Shown one piece after another: positions 22,571-33,255 of a stretch of 64,000 nucleotides of DNA. The position numbers were made by a program, and so were the translations under genes. This stretch comes from Persicaria tinctoria (Eukaryota > Streptophyta > Magnoliopsida > Caryophyllales > Polygonaceae), in NCBI GenBank assembly GCA_037127255.1, contig JBANSL010000013.1, positions 56,073,688 to 56,137,687 on the forward strand. Direction: 5' to 3'. Under the pieces are notes generated by a model. The model was given only the letters and a program-made list of their open reading frames with translations. It had not been told where the DNA came from and searched no databases. Numbering within the stretch: position 1 is the first letter of the stretch; every line of letters starts with the position of its first letter.

Positions 22571-23689
22571 TGTATCATACATAACGGGGGCCTATGTCAT
22601 CTGAAACTTTTTCTTCTGAAACCTCCTATCCCAATCCCTCATCTGTAAGCCTGTTCTCGTCCAAATCGACGAAACCCTTCTCAGGACTATCAATTCGACT
22701 TGCTCTTTGTCGATGAGATTTTTGCTCAATGCGTCATGTCATCTGAAACCTTTGCTTCCAAACCCCTCTCTTGTGAGCCTGATTTCTTTTCTATTGATGA
22801 GTTCCTTGTCGATAGAAGCCAATTTGGTCCCCATTCTATCGTCTAAGGGTATTATTTGGCTCAAATCGTTACCCCCTGCGGAGAGCATTGAAATCATACT
22901 CTATTCATGCTCCCGGTGCACGCAAGACCAAAACCCTTTAGAAAAGGAGGAAGAAAGGGTTTTGTTGGGGGCGCTTAGGGCGTGACACGGGGTTTGGCTA
23001 TATGTCAAGTCGGGAATGTGTTGCTAGGAATGTGGTCGGTCTTGAGGAGTTTCTATCTTCGACATTCTTTCTCTTTCTCTATTTTGAGTCGTGTTGGGGG
23101 TTCTTGTTCTTTAAGTCGTTTGTTGTTGGTATGGAGTCACCCTACAAAAACAATGGTAAGAACTCAATGGTGGTAGGGAGTTCCGCTCGCTCCCCAAACA
23201 ACTAACGAAAGGGCACAAATCCTCTTAATGAGGAAAATAACTCGGAAGGGAGTGCGCTCTCGGAAGAGAGCTGATGATTTGACTGCCATCCTAAGATTCA
23301 TCTTCGTTTCACGTGCAAGTATATTTACGTTGCCCCTTTTTTTAACCAGCTCTCGTCCAGGCTATACAACTCGATCAGTTGTTTTGTGCGGCAACATCTT
23401 CACTCTGGAACTGCCAGGTCTTGGTTCATACCCCTTTTAAATCAACTCTCACTCATGATTTACTTTTTGTCTGTTTCATGCAGCAACAATATTACCCTGT
23501 TGTTACTAGAAATTTTCTTGGTGATGCAATGGCTAGAAAAGGGGTTTGTAGATGTGTGATGGTGTTTGACTTCCCAAACTTCTCGTCTTTTGTCTCTGCA
23601 AATCTGTTTGAAAGATTTAAATTTTCTTAGGACTACGATAAGAAAATGTTAATGATAGGTTTATGACTCTCCTTCTATTCGTGCAGCAA
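22571..23689. other. Degenerate sequence upstream of LINE2, no gene assigned
   Basis: Two diverged copies of a segment of about 123 bp starting CAGGACTATCAATT occur at 22558 and 22681. Several frames are open for 60-90 codons but have no recognisable domain. The region may include LINE2 ORF1 or early endonuclease, which I cannot demonstrate. Confidence 0.35.
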
Positions 23690-25175
23690 CAATTGTGAAT
23701 GATTCATCTATCACATGCATATTGTTTTAGGAGATCTAAATGAAATTTTATGTAGTGAGGACAAATTGGGAAGAGCTAACTCCCGTTCTTCATGGTTCAC
23801 TCGACTCCTAAATTTTAAAAATGATTATTCACTAATGGATTTCCCTACTTTCTAGGATCCATTCACTTGGAGAAAGAATCCGATCCTGATGGTGAGAACA
23901 ACATTCGTGAAAAACTGGTCCGAGTTCTAGTTCATCACCAAATCCTTTATAAATTCCCTAACCTAAATACTAATAATGGGGATTTTTCATCTTCAAATCT
24001 TTGTCCCATATCAATAAAACTTGTGAGTAGTACAATTTTCAAAGCACCACTTTTCAAGTTTGAGAACACCTGGCTTCAACGGAAGGATTTCCGTAACATC
24101 CTCAAACAATCTTCAAGTTCATCACCAAATCCTTTATAAATTCCCTAACCTAAAAAACTAATAATGAGGCTTTTTCATCTTCGAATCATTGTCCCATATC
24201 AATAACACTTGTGAGTAGTACAATTTTCAAAGCACCACTTTTCAAGTTTGAGAACACCTGGCTTCAACGGAAGGATTTTTGTAACATCATTAAACAATCT
24301 TGGCGAGCAATACGCCCATGTTCTACTATGTTTCAATGTATTTTTGAACAACAAATTCTTAAGGAAAAAGCTAAAGAATGGAAAAAGTACACCTTTGGAA
24401 ACATATTTCGTCAATTGAAAGAGGTGGAGAACGAATTGGCTAAAATTCAATCATCAGAATCAGTAAATAACACACAGAGAACCAATAGTAAAGAAAATTG
24501 CCTTCTTAGAAAAAGGAAAAACTAATCCTATTTCAAAAAACATTATGGAATCAAAGAGCCAAAACAAAGCATCTCAAGCTTTCAAACTCTAAGACATTGT
24601 ATTTCCATCGTGTTGCCTCCAGGAGAAGACATAGGAAACAAATTTGCAACATAACTACTGTTGAAGGTACTTTAATAGTAGGAGAGGAAAATGTTAGAAA
24701 CGAAATTAAAAATGATTTTGAAAAAAGATTAAAAAAAGAGTCTATCGATGATAGACTTCTTAATGAAATGCTTAACCTAATCCAACCCTCTATTACTACA
24801 GTGGAAAATGAATTCCTCATTCGAAATTCTTCTAATAATGAAATAAAATTTGTAGTGTTTAGTTTGGGTAAGAATAAATCTCCAGGTCCTGATGGAATTA
24901 CAGTCGAATTCTATAAGAAATGTTGGGATATTGTTGGTGTGTCTATCACTAGAGTTGTTAAGAGCTTTTTCCACTCCGGAAAAATTCTTAAACAAATAAA
25001 CCACACTTTCATTTCACTACTACCAAAGCGAGACAACCCTACTACTAGCTACCAGTCACTACCGTCCAAAATTTTTGTGAGAAATAATCAAAAAAATTAT
25101 TGGAAAACTAATTCACCCCTTTAGGTCATGTACTAATAGCTCACGAAATCATCCACTCCTTCAGGTCATGTACAT
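23690..25175 (+). pseudogene. LINE2 (L1 clade) ORF2: endonuclease end and RT start
   Basis: VLGDLNEILCSEDKLGR (about 23730-23775) and PFTWRK are the end of an L1 endonuclease. A 187-bp tandem duplication follows. Then come KEWKKYTFGNI, the open frame 24597-25124 with NKSPGPDGITVEFYKKCWD and TFISLLPK (RT motifs 0-1), and a small deletion before AHEIIHSFRSCT at about 25139-25174. It stops there, at the left end of LINE3. It lacks the catalytic RT motifs. Confidence 0.82.
23930..24303. repeat. 187-bp tandem duplication in LINE2
   Basis: Two units starting GTTCATCACCAAATCC at 23930 and 24117. They share almost all bases, including the coding segment FKFENTWLQRKDF. Confidence 0.92.
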
Positions 25176-27069
25176 TCCATGAGGAATGATTGGGGATAAA
25201 ATCAGACATTAAGGTATAGAGTTCCCACGATAACCAAGCCTAGAGGCAGTTGGAAGACCATCCTGGTAAACTTTCCAAAGAAAGTTTTTGACCTTAGGCG
25301 GAATATCCAATTTCCATATCTAGGCGTTAGTGTCTAAGTTCAAAGAGGATTGAGTTGTGATTAGTTTGTATGCACTCGAAGTGGTGAACCATCCTGCCCT
25401 ATCAGGTCACCAATATAAACGATCCTAAAAGGGAGAAATAAGGAGTGAAATGTCCAAGATTTCTTTGTCTATGTCAATAGGTATCATATTTTTTAGTTTT
25501 TCCATCCATCATCTACCACCCAAAATGTAATCACTGATAGTTTCTTTTATGTTATCAATTTGGGGGCAATCTTCCCTAGACTGCAGAGGAGAGGTTGTAA
25601 TCCAACTATCCATTAAAAATTTGATAGAAGTCCCATTTCCAACCGATCAAATTAGCCCCAACTTGAATTTATCAATGAGAGTTGCCAGTTTGGCCCAATG
25701 CCAAGAGGAATCACCACTTTTCTTGTAATCAAGGATGTTAGATGAGTGTAGGTACTTGTGTTTAATCAGAGTAACCCAGACATTATTCGGTTTAGCCAAT
25801 ATTTTCCATAATACGCAGTTTTATTTGAAGGGCTTCATTCATCTCTTTTGATTTCCTAAGCCCTAATCCCCCACACTTTTTCGGTCTGCAAATCCTATCC
25901 CAGCTAATAAGCAGCCGGTGCTGAAGATCTTTATATCAGAAGAACATTTTGTTAATCTGATCAAGCTCTTTATGTATCGATACGGGTAACAGAAAGTTTT
26001 GCATTGTTTACAACGGTTTGGACGATAAGTTTGTATTGAATAGGATTGCACGACCCTATTGTGATAAATCATTGGCACGCCATTTACTTAGTTGTTCTTT
26101 AGATTTATAGATGATGGCTTCAAAAGTATGTTTGTTTAATCTACCAGCTTCCACCTTTAGCCTATGCAATAATGCGGCCGAAGATGATGTTCACCTCTTG
26201 TTAGAATGCCACTATATGTGCTCTCTTTTTCGTCTTCCTACACGCATAAACTCAACAATATCCAGTGTGATAAATAATTTACGAGATATAAAACCTATCA
26301 TTTCCTTCATTGGAAACAACCTTACTTCTGCGGCCAAGGTGGAGCTTGCCTTTGCTTGGTGGTCAGCATGGCACTTTTGGAATTCGAACCAACATGTGTT
26401 TAGGTAGATCCCCATCTCCCATAGAGATAGTTCATTACGCATGATTAAAAATCACAAGGAGAATTTGAGTAAATCATCTTAACCGGAGAGTAATCTAGAT
26501 GAAGACTCCTCCTTACACACACAAAACTTCAATCACCCAAAGAAGAAAAATAAGTATGGTAAGATTACGTGGCGTAAACCCCTGAGGGAACTCTCAAGCT
26601 AAAATTTGATGGATCCACAATTACAAACAATGACAGCTCGGCTGGAGCCGTGATTCGGGACTGGGAAGAATGACCGATACACATATGTTATAAAAAAACT
26701 TGGTAAATAAAGCCCCCTGAAAGTGGAAGCTCTTGCTCTAAAATTGGGAATCCAACACATTATAAAACTCCATATCGAAAAAATCCACATTGAAGGTGAT
26801 TCTAGTATAATCATAAACTACCTAAGTCAAACATCTAAATGTCTTTGGGAAATTGAACTGATCTTGTCATATGTTATACGCCTTTTATCTACTTTGAAAG
26901 AAGTTTTCTTCTCCCATGTTTCTCGTTTAGGCAATTGAGTGGCTGATAAGATTACACACCTTCGTAACTCGGCATGGGGTGTTGATAATTTTGGTCTTTT
27001 AGAGCTCATCCAAAAGGATGCCGCTATGTAGAGTTCGTTCGCCCGAATTCTTTCCTAATAAAAAAAAAG
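25176..27069 (+). pseudogene. LINE3 (L1 clade), 5'-inverted copy
   Basis: The 3' part (about 26128-27069, plus) carries SLCNNAAEDDVHLLLECH (zf-RVT), WWSAWHFWN, then an RNase H-like domain (VEALALKLGIQHI, IHIEGDSSIIINYL) and an A-rich tail. The preceding part (about 25178-26127) is the same ORF2 in reverse. On the minus strand it reads KEQLSKWRAND, RICRPKKCGGLGL, FLMDSWITTS and WKVYQDGLPTASRLGYRG, ending just before the point where the plus part begins. Opposite-strand segments meeting at one ORF position are the signature of twin-primed LINE insertion. Stops are numerous. Confidence 0.82.
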
Positions 27070-27209
27070 TAAAACAACAAGTTTTGCGAGGTCGGAGGAA
27101 ATACTTTTTTATTTCCCTTTAGGAATTTGATGTGTGGATTATGCTTGTACTAGTTTCTTCTGCTATTAGGGATAAAAAAACCTTCAGGACATTGTTTCCT
27201 TGCTTCAGC

Positions 27210-27214
27210 ATTAC
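27210..27214. repeat. Target-site duplication ATTAC, left of the solo LTR
   Basis: Identical to 29073-29077 at the other end of the LTR. Confidence 0.93.
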
Positions 27215-29072
27215 TGTTGTTGTAGGAGGATGGTCAAGTATGAAATATAAATAAAATATAAACCAAACTGACTCCTTGTCTCAGCAAATAAATACAAGAC
27301 TTCCTCCTATTGTAGTAGAAGGTAGTCAGGATCGTATCCACGAGAAAGCGTGTCAGCGCCCGCCTTTTCAGTTCTGAAATTCAGCAGATCTCGACCAGAA
27401 GCGTACTCGACTTCGAGTAAGGTACTCGACTTCGACTAGGCTGTCGACAAAAAAACAGAAACAGAAACAAAAAAGCAAACGAAAACCAACAGAAAGTACT
27501 CGACCTCGACTGATCCTACTCGACGTCGACCAAGTCGTACTCGACGTCGACCAAGCTTTGTCGATTTCGAGTGAAAACAGAAACGAAAACCGAAACTTTA
27601 AATTGCATAAATTTGAAAGTAAACACGAAATTTGTAATAAAAAATCAATAAACTAAAGCACTTCCAAGATCAGGGTTTCAACACCACAACGATAACCATG
27701 CAAAGTAACACATAAAGGCATAAAAGATCATGCTTTTCATCAAATAACTTTCGTTATTAACAATATAAGAATATAGAGGCTTTCGCATAAACCCTAATTG
27801 TTACTAACCCTTTTCGCATAATTAACCCAAGTTGCATTAAGATCACTTTCGCTTCAATAACACAAACAAGGATCACCTTCAACTTTCGCAAAAGAATCAT
27901 GCTCATAGGGATAGAAGATGAATTGCATCAAAAGATTGTACCTTTCCACCTCGCAAAAGAATCATGCTCACCTCGACCCTAGAAGTTAGATGACTACTCG
28001 CTCTTCATTATCAAGAAACTCATCAAATAACAAAAGAAACTCAATTGCATTGAATTAAATAAAAGAAAGCTTACAACCGAACAAGTCAAATCCACTCTCG
28101 CCTTTCCACCTTGCTCTCGCCACAAGCTCTCTCTCTCTCTCTCCTACTTGTTCTCTGTAGAATTGAATTGGAATAAGATACCTAAAACTCAGCCCCTAAG
28201 GCTTATTTATAGGCTTCCAGTCCTTGCTAATCAAGGTAGGAAACTATATCTATATCTAAACTTTCTATCTAATAACATAAAGATAAAACATTATGATAAA
28301 TGAAATAATATATAAAAGGAAATAAATCTAATGTGGATAAATCCCTTCCATCTTGATATATCTTCTCTTGATTAGATAAAATATTTTGTTCCTTTCCTTG
28401 CAAGTAATCTATCTTCTCCATACTCCACTCGATCTCGGACTCGGATTCGGCCACTGGATCGTACTCGACTTCGACTAGAGTTAGTCGACGTCGACTGGAA
28501 CTTTTCCTCCTGGGTTGCACTCGAGCTCGGACACCTTCTGGACTCGACATGTGTACTCGACTTCGAGTAGGTGTACTCGACGTCGAGTAGCTCTGGGCTC
28601 CTCGAGTGTCTCTGCTCGACTCCGGGTGAATTTCTGGCTCCTGGTGTACTCGACTTCGACTAGACGTGGTCGACGTCGAGTAGAGCTGTCAGCTTTCAGC
28701 ATTCTGTTCCGTTCTTGAAACGCACTCTTCCGAGTCCTCGTTCGTCGGATTGACGCATATGACCATGCGTTGGAAAGCTCTTTTTGAGGGCTACAACTCT
28801 CATGAAGACTTCAAAACTTGATTCGAAATGATGAATGGTGAAAAATGGCGTTTTCTCCAGCTTCACCATCCTTAGCTTCTTCATGACTTTCCTTTAAGCT
28901 CCAAAGAGCGTCCGATTTCTGCGAAATATAATAAAAACTTGTGTAGACCTCCATATATTGCAAATAAATGTAAACTACGCAGATTCTGTATTATTCTAAC
29001 CCAAATGTATGAAATGCATGCATAAATCGATATAAAAGTAAGTGTAAAACATGGCAATTTAGGCTCACATCA
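27215..29072 (-). repeat. Solo LTR of the T family (1858 bp)
   Basis: The minus strand starts TGATGTGAGCC and ends CTACAACAACA, with a perfect ATTAC duplication and no internal region. This is the product of recombination between the two LTRs of a former full element. It aligns with the T1 LTRs at both termini, around the TATA box (28204-28211) and in the arrangement of two TCGA clusters (about 27385-27570 and 28430-28690). Here the motif core is mostly TCGACTTCGA or TCGACGTCGA rather than TCGATCTCGA. Confidence 0.92.
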
Positions 29073-29077
29073 ATTAC
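29073..29077. repeat. Target-site duplication ATTAC, right of the solo LTR
   Basis: Matches 27210-27214. Confidence 0.93.
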
Positions 29078-29261
29078 TGGATATTGGGATCTCCTCATCC
29101 ACCATATTTTCAACATGTGGTTGCTTGCCCTTTTCGGAGGTAATAGTTGGAGGAGCTGAACCTATGTCCTCCGATTGTTTCCTGCCATAAGCAACTTCCT
29201 CGGTTTCCATGTCAAGAGATAAATATGAGACATAGTAAGAGCTCCGGGGAGAGTGATACAA

Positions 29262-29594
29262 AAAAAAAGATCCCTAAAGAAGGTTAGAGGGGATGAAATG
29301 AGAAAAAATTCCATCTTATCCCCTTTTTATATCCGAAGATAAGCAAAGAGAGGTAGAATATATTTAGCTGATGTACAACATACCTTTGAGAAGGAGATTC
29401 GTTCAGAAGGAAGCATAGAGACAACCCCCACCACGAAGTTGGAGGTCTCCAATCGATAGATCTGGGGAGAGGCGACAATATTTGATTAAATCTTGGGAAG
29501 AAACAAACACATGGACTTCCCACCACCACCACCACCACCACAACCAGAGCCCTATAATTGCTTCCCCTAACCCATTCCATTCGGATTTCCACCC
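29262..29594 (-). other. Possible 5' leader with a (CCA)n tract
   Basis: There is no plausible coding frame. A (CCA)n microsatellite lies at about 29519-29541. On the minus strand a pyrimidine-rich stretch leads into the split ORF, as a plant 5' UTR might. Confidence 0.35.
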
Positions 29595-29602
29595 CTTACA
29601 CT

Positions 29603-30248
29603 CAGTAGCGGCCACTAGGGGAGGGGTCGTAGTATATTTAAAAAAAATAAAAACAATGTAAAAAAGAACACTAAACTTATCTAGCTTAGTTGGTAAAAGG
29701 ATGGAAGGAAGTGAAATGGATGCAAGAGGTCATGAGTTCTCAAACCTCATTCCTTATATTTTTCCACTACTTTTTATTCCTGCCAAAAATTTTCTATTAT
29801 AAATATCATATTTAAATAAAATTTTTATATTTTTCTTTTAATAATTTCATAAGATTATTCATTATGTTACACATATATGTTAAAATATTCTTCTAATTTT
29901 TATTCCTATGAAATTTTTTTACTATCAATGTCATATTTAAACTACAATTTTGTCATAATTTTCAATCCTATCATTTTTTTTCATTTACCAATGACAAATT
30001 CTTTACAAAATGTGTAATTTTTGTCCAATATTTTTTTAAAAAAAAATCTTAATCATACTACACACATATATAAGTTATTAAATGATTGTATAAATTTTTG
30101 TAATAAAATATCATATTTATACCATAATTTATGGTATTCTTTCAATATATTTTAAAAAATATTTCTTTATTATATATACTGAGAGAAAAAATTTCACAAC
30201 CAAAAATTTCGCCCCCCCCCCACCCAGCAATTCATGTGGTCGCCACTG
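29603..30248. mobile_element. Non-autonomous hAT-like element (646 bp)
   Basis: The ends are CAGTAGCGGCCAC and, inverted, CAGTGGCGACCAC (11 of 13 equal). They are flanked by the 8-bp direct repeat CTTACACT at 29595-29602 and 30249-30256. An 8-bp duplication and CAGTGGCG-type ends are hAT hallmarks. The interior is AT-rich with no transposase. At about 29680-29740 it holds a tRNA-like pair of boxes (TAGCTTAGTTGGTAAAAGG and GGTCATGAGTTCTCAAACCT). Confidence 0.82.
29680..29742 (+). ncRNA. tRNA-derived segment with A- and B-box-like motifs (possible SINE relic)
   Basis: TAGCTTAGTTGGTAAAAGG resembles a pol III A box. GGTCATGAGTTCTCAAACCT about 40 bases on resembles a B box with the T-arm inverted repeat. 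The spacing is close to that in a tRNA. There is no complete cloverleaf and no clear SINE tail, so it is a degenerate relic at best. Confidence 0.35.
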
Positions 30249-30277
30249 CTTACACTCAACACGTTCATCTCTGCATA

Positions 30278-31720
30278 TGATATACCATAATTAGTATTGC
30301 ATAATATATTACATTTAGCATAGTTTAGTTGTGAATAGTGCATATTTTAGTTACAATTACATGTTTTCCTGTGGTGTTGCTAGAGTCGGAATCTATGCAA
30401 TTTTATGGTAAATTTCAGGTAGATGTGGATCCGAAAAGGAATGAGGAGACTCTTGGATGAAGAAAGATTCAAGTTGAGGAATAAAAGTGAAGAGCACGGG
30501 AGCGAAGTCGAATTTCGAGAGCCTAAGTGAAGAACAAGTCAGCAGAAATTGTCGCCAGACAAGCTGAACTTGTAACGCACTTTCTGGAGTCCTCAGTGGC
30601 CGAAATGACTATTATAAACATGCGTTGGAAAAGCTCTTTCCGAGATCTACAACTTTCATGTTGACATAGACACCAAATTCGAAGATGAAAAATTGATGTG
30701 AACAGTAAGGCCGCCCCGCGGCCAAGCTAGCCGCCCCGCGACCCGAAGCTCTGGCGAAGGATTTCGCTGATCGCCTGGCCGCCCCGCGGCCTGTGGTGTC
30801 TGCCCCGCGGCCCTCGCAGAAACACCGAATCAGATTTGGACTTTAATTAGGGTTTTTATTTTATTTCTTGGTCGACTTTCCAAAGGCTTTTAAGAGACAT
30901 TTTAGGTTATTATTCCATTCACCTTATGCACTTTATCAAATTGTTGGGAGCGCCGTTGAGCATGAGCAACTAAACTCTCAAGGTTTCGCCTACAGTTTGG
31001 ATCTTTGATTGTTGAATTGTGAGTTTCTTAATCTAGTTCTTATTCATATTCCAATGTTTTGACTTCTTTGTGCTTAATTGCTTGAATGTGTTTTATTCTC
31101 TCTGGCCTGATCAACTAGTTAGAGTAGATTCATTCAATTGCTAGGGTTTTGTAGATTCCTCGTAGGGAACCTTAACCCAAGTGGCAATCATATCCCTTTA
31201 GGACTCGTAGGACTAATTGGATGTGTAGGAAGTTGAATACATGTTGAATATCGACTCGTAGCTTGACATTATGTGTACCTTGGTTAATTCATATTCTTAA
31301 TGATATCTCTAGGTTGAATCTTAAACGTGTTAGGGTTATTTAGAGATAAGGGTTGCTAGGACTCGTAGGACTAGTAATCTACCTAAGATCTGGACAAGGA
31401 CATTGATGGGAAAAGATAAGAACTAGAAGCTGAAACAAGGATCGAATTCATCAATCGAAGTGATAAATTGTAGGTGAACCTATTCCTCTCCATTGCATTC
31501 TAAAACCAATTTACTTTGTTTGCTTGCTTCCGCTTTGATAAAAGGCGGACCTTTTTCACACCAAAAACCCTCCATATTCTCTCTTAGCGATTAGACTTGC
31601 ACTTGAATTGAATAGATTTCCCTGTGGATCGACCTCTTGCTTACACACTATACTAGTTGTGAGTTTGAGTATTCTTTGGCAGGAAAAACGACAGGTTTTC
31701 CTCTTGTCAGCAGAACATCA
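30278..31720 (+). repeat. P2: Athila-like LTR (GGCCGCCCCGCGGCC family)
   Basis: Homologous to P1 in the opposite orientation. It contains the block CGCACTTTCTGGAG...CTACAACTTTCATG (30572-30660), then four GC-rich near-palindromes (about 30708-30825). Near its end it has CCCTGTGGATCGACC followed by ACACACTATACTAGTTGTGA, the typical 3' portion of Athila/Tat LTRs. The start (TGATATACC) is inferred from where P1 similarity begins and the end is approximate. No internal domain follows, so it is probably a solo or decayed LTR. Confidence 0.65.
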
Positions 31721-32372
31721 AACACCATGATGGGATGTTAGGGATTCGACCCTCCACGCCCTCACAAACTCCAACAAGGAGTAATTTTGCGAGGCGAGGC
31801 CCGAATTGAATCAAAGCCTTAACTTGATTTGCCGAAAGGGAGATTTTTGAGGTCGGGTTTAAGGGTGTTGATTCTACTCTACCTTGATGATATGCATATG
31901 TATGTGATATATTTTTATATGATGGAAGACAAATAATATCAATCCGTTTTTATATGCGAATATATTTATTTATAATTCAAATTAGTTGTTGGAGATTTTG
32001 TGCAGGATTTGATTTGGTTGTTTGAGATTTATGGTTGACTTTCTAGAAGCTTCTTTGAGAATTTTGTGGAGCAATCTTTAAATTTAAAAGGTTGTTGGTT
32101 TGTTGAGATTTTCAGGAGATTTGGTTGAACCAATCTTTGACTGCCTTCAACGTTTCAAAACAAACCATCAGTACCAAAAACAGAGTCAAGGACTTACTGA
32201 AAGCGAAAACCATGGTTTCTAGGTTTTGGTAAGGCCTTACCAATACTAGCTCAAGTTTTACACGAGCTCAATTTTAATGGGCTTGTTTTAATGGGCTTAT
32301 TATTTCGACCCTATTTGGACCAATATGTTATTGGGCTTAGATTTATTTTATGGGCTTGTTATTTGCTTAGGT
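31721..32372. other. Unassigned AT-rich sequence
   Basis: It contains words also found at 33280-33400 (GGTTGTTGAGAT..., CTTCAACGTTTCAAA), so it may be a diverged duplicate of the region after the Mutator-like element. No reading frame is worth calling. Confidence 0.4.
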
Positions 32373-32381
32373 TTTGTTTTT

Positions 32382-33246
32382 GGATAAATTGCAGAAAACC
32401 ACCATTTAAATAGGGTGTTTTGTGTGAAACGAAAATTGCAGAAAACCACTCTTCAAAATCGTTTTCTTTGCAAAGTCAAACCCATCACCAAATTTTCGTT
32501 AATTGAATATTAAAGTGGGTGAAAAATAAATTATATCCGTTGTTTTTATTATTATTTTACTTTATCCAATTGGTATTAATTAATTTTTACCTTTTTAACA
32601 TTTTTTTCAAAAGTATTTTTTTTATATAAAATATCATTTTTTATATATATTTTCACACTTATTAGTAAAAACACTATAAAATAGATATAATTGATGTTTT
32701 ATATATTTTAAAAAGTTTACATTACTTAAGGGATACTTGAAGAAAATAAAATTTTAAAAAATGATATTTCATATAGTTTTTATTATTCTAAAAATATGTT
32801 CACTATTCCACATACATTTTCAGAATAATAAAAACTATATGAAATATTATTTTTAAAAAATATTTATTTTCTTCAAGTAGCCCTAGTATTACATGTTTTA
32901 TATGTACAAAACATAAATTACACATCAATTTTTTATAGAGTTTTTTTGTAAGTATGAAATTTTTAATTATTTTTTTTTTTGATATTTTATAGTGTTTTTT
33001 GCTTTTGAAAAAACGTCAAAAGGTTAAATATCAACTAATAACAATGGAATTGAGTAAACTAATAATAAAAATAAGGGGTATAATTGAATTTCCACACACT
33101 ATAACATTTAATTCATGAAAATTAGGTGATGGGTGTGACTTTGCAAAAATAAAACTATTTTAATGGGTGGTTTTCTGCAATTTTCATTTAAGGGGTGGTT
33201 TTTCGCAAAACACCTTATTTAAAGGGTGGTTTTCTGTAATTTTGCC
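32382..33246. mobile_element. Non-autonomous Mutator-like element (865 bp)
   Basis: Long terminal inverted repeats of about 130 bp (32382-32520 and 33110-33246) share CAGAAAACCACC, TTTGCAAAGTCA and CCATCACC. They are flanked by the perfect 9-bp duplication TTTGTTTTT at 32373-32381 and 33247-33255. Long TIRs with a 9-bp duplication define Mutator-like elements. The interior is AT-rich and has no transposase. Confidence 0.9.
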
Positions 33247-33255
33247 TTTGTTTTT

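Larger units (their letters stand above)
27150..29261 (-). pseudogene. Short unidentified ORF split by a solo LTR
   Basis: On the minus strand a frame opens at 29261 (METEEVAYGRKQSEDIG from 29210 is the likelier start) and runs to the LTR edge at 29073. The same frame resumes beyond the LTR at 27214 (AEARKQCPEGFF) and stops at 27150. Removing the LTR and one target duplication restores frame. Upstream on the minus strand, AAGGTATGT near 29385 and TTCTTTAG near 29278 could be splice sites of a 5' leader intron. The protein is hydrophilic and I do not recognise it. It may be a first exon of a host gene or another element's ORF. Confidence 0.4.

Noticed and set aside
23228..23630. Small plus-strand ORFs upstream of LINE2 as genes
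   Set aside because: Short, without domains, and lying in decayed LINE-adjacent sequence.
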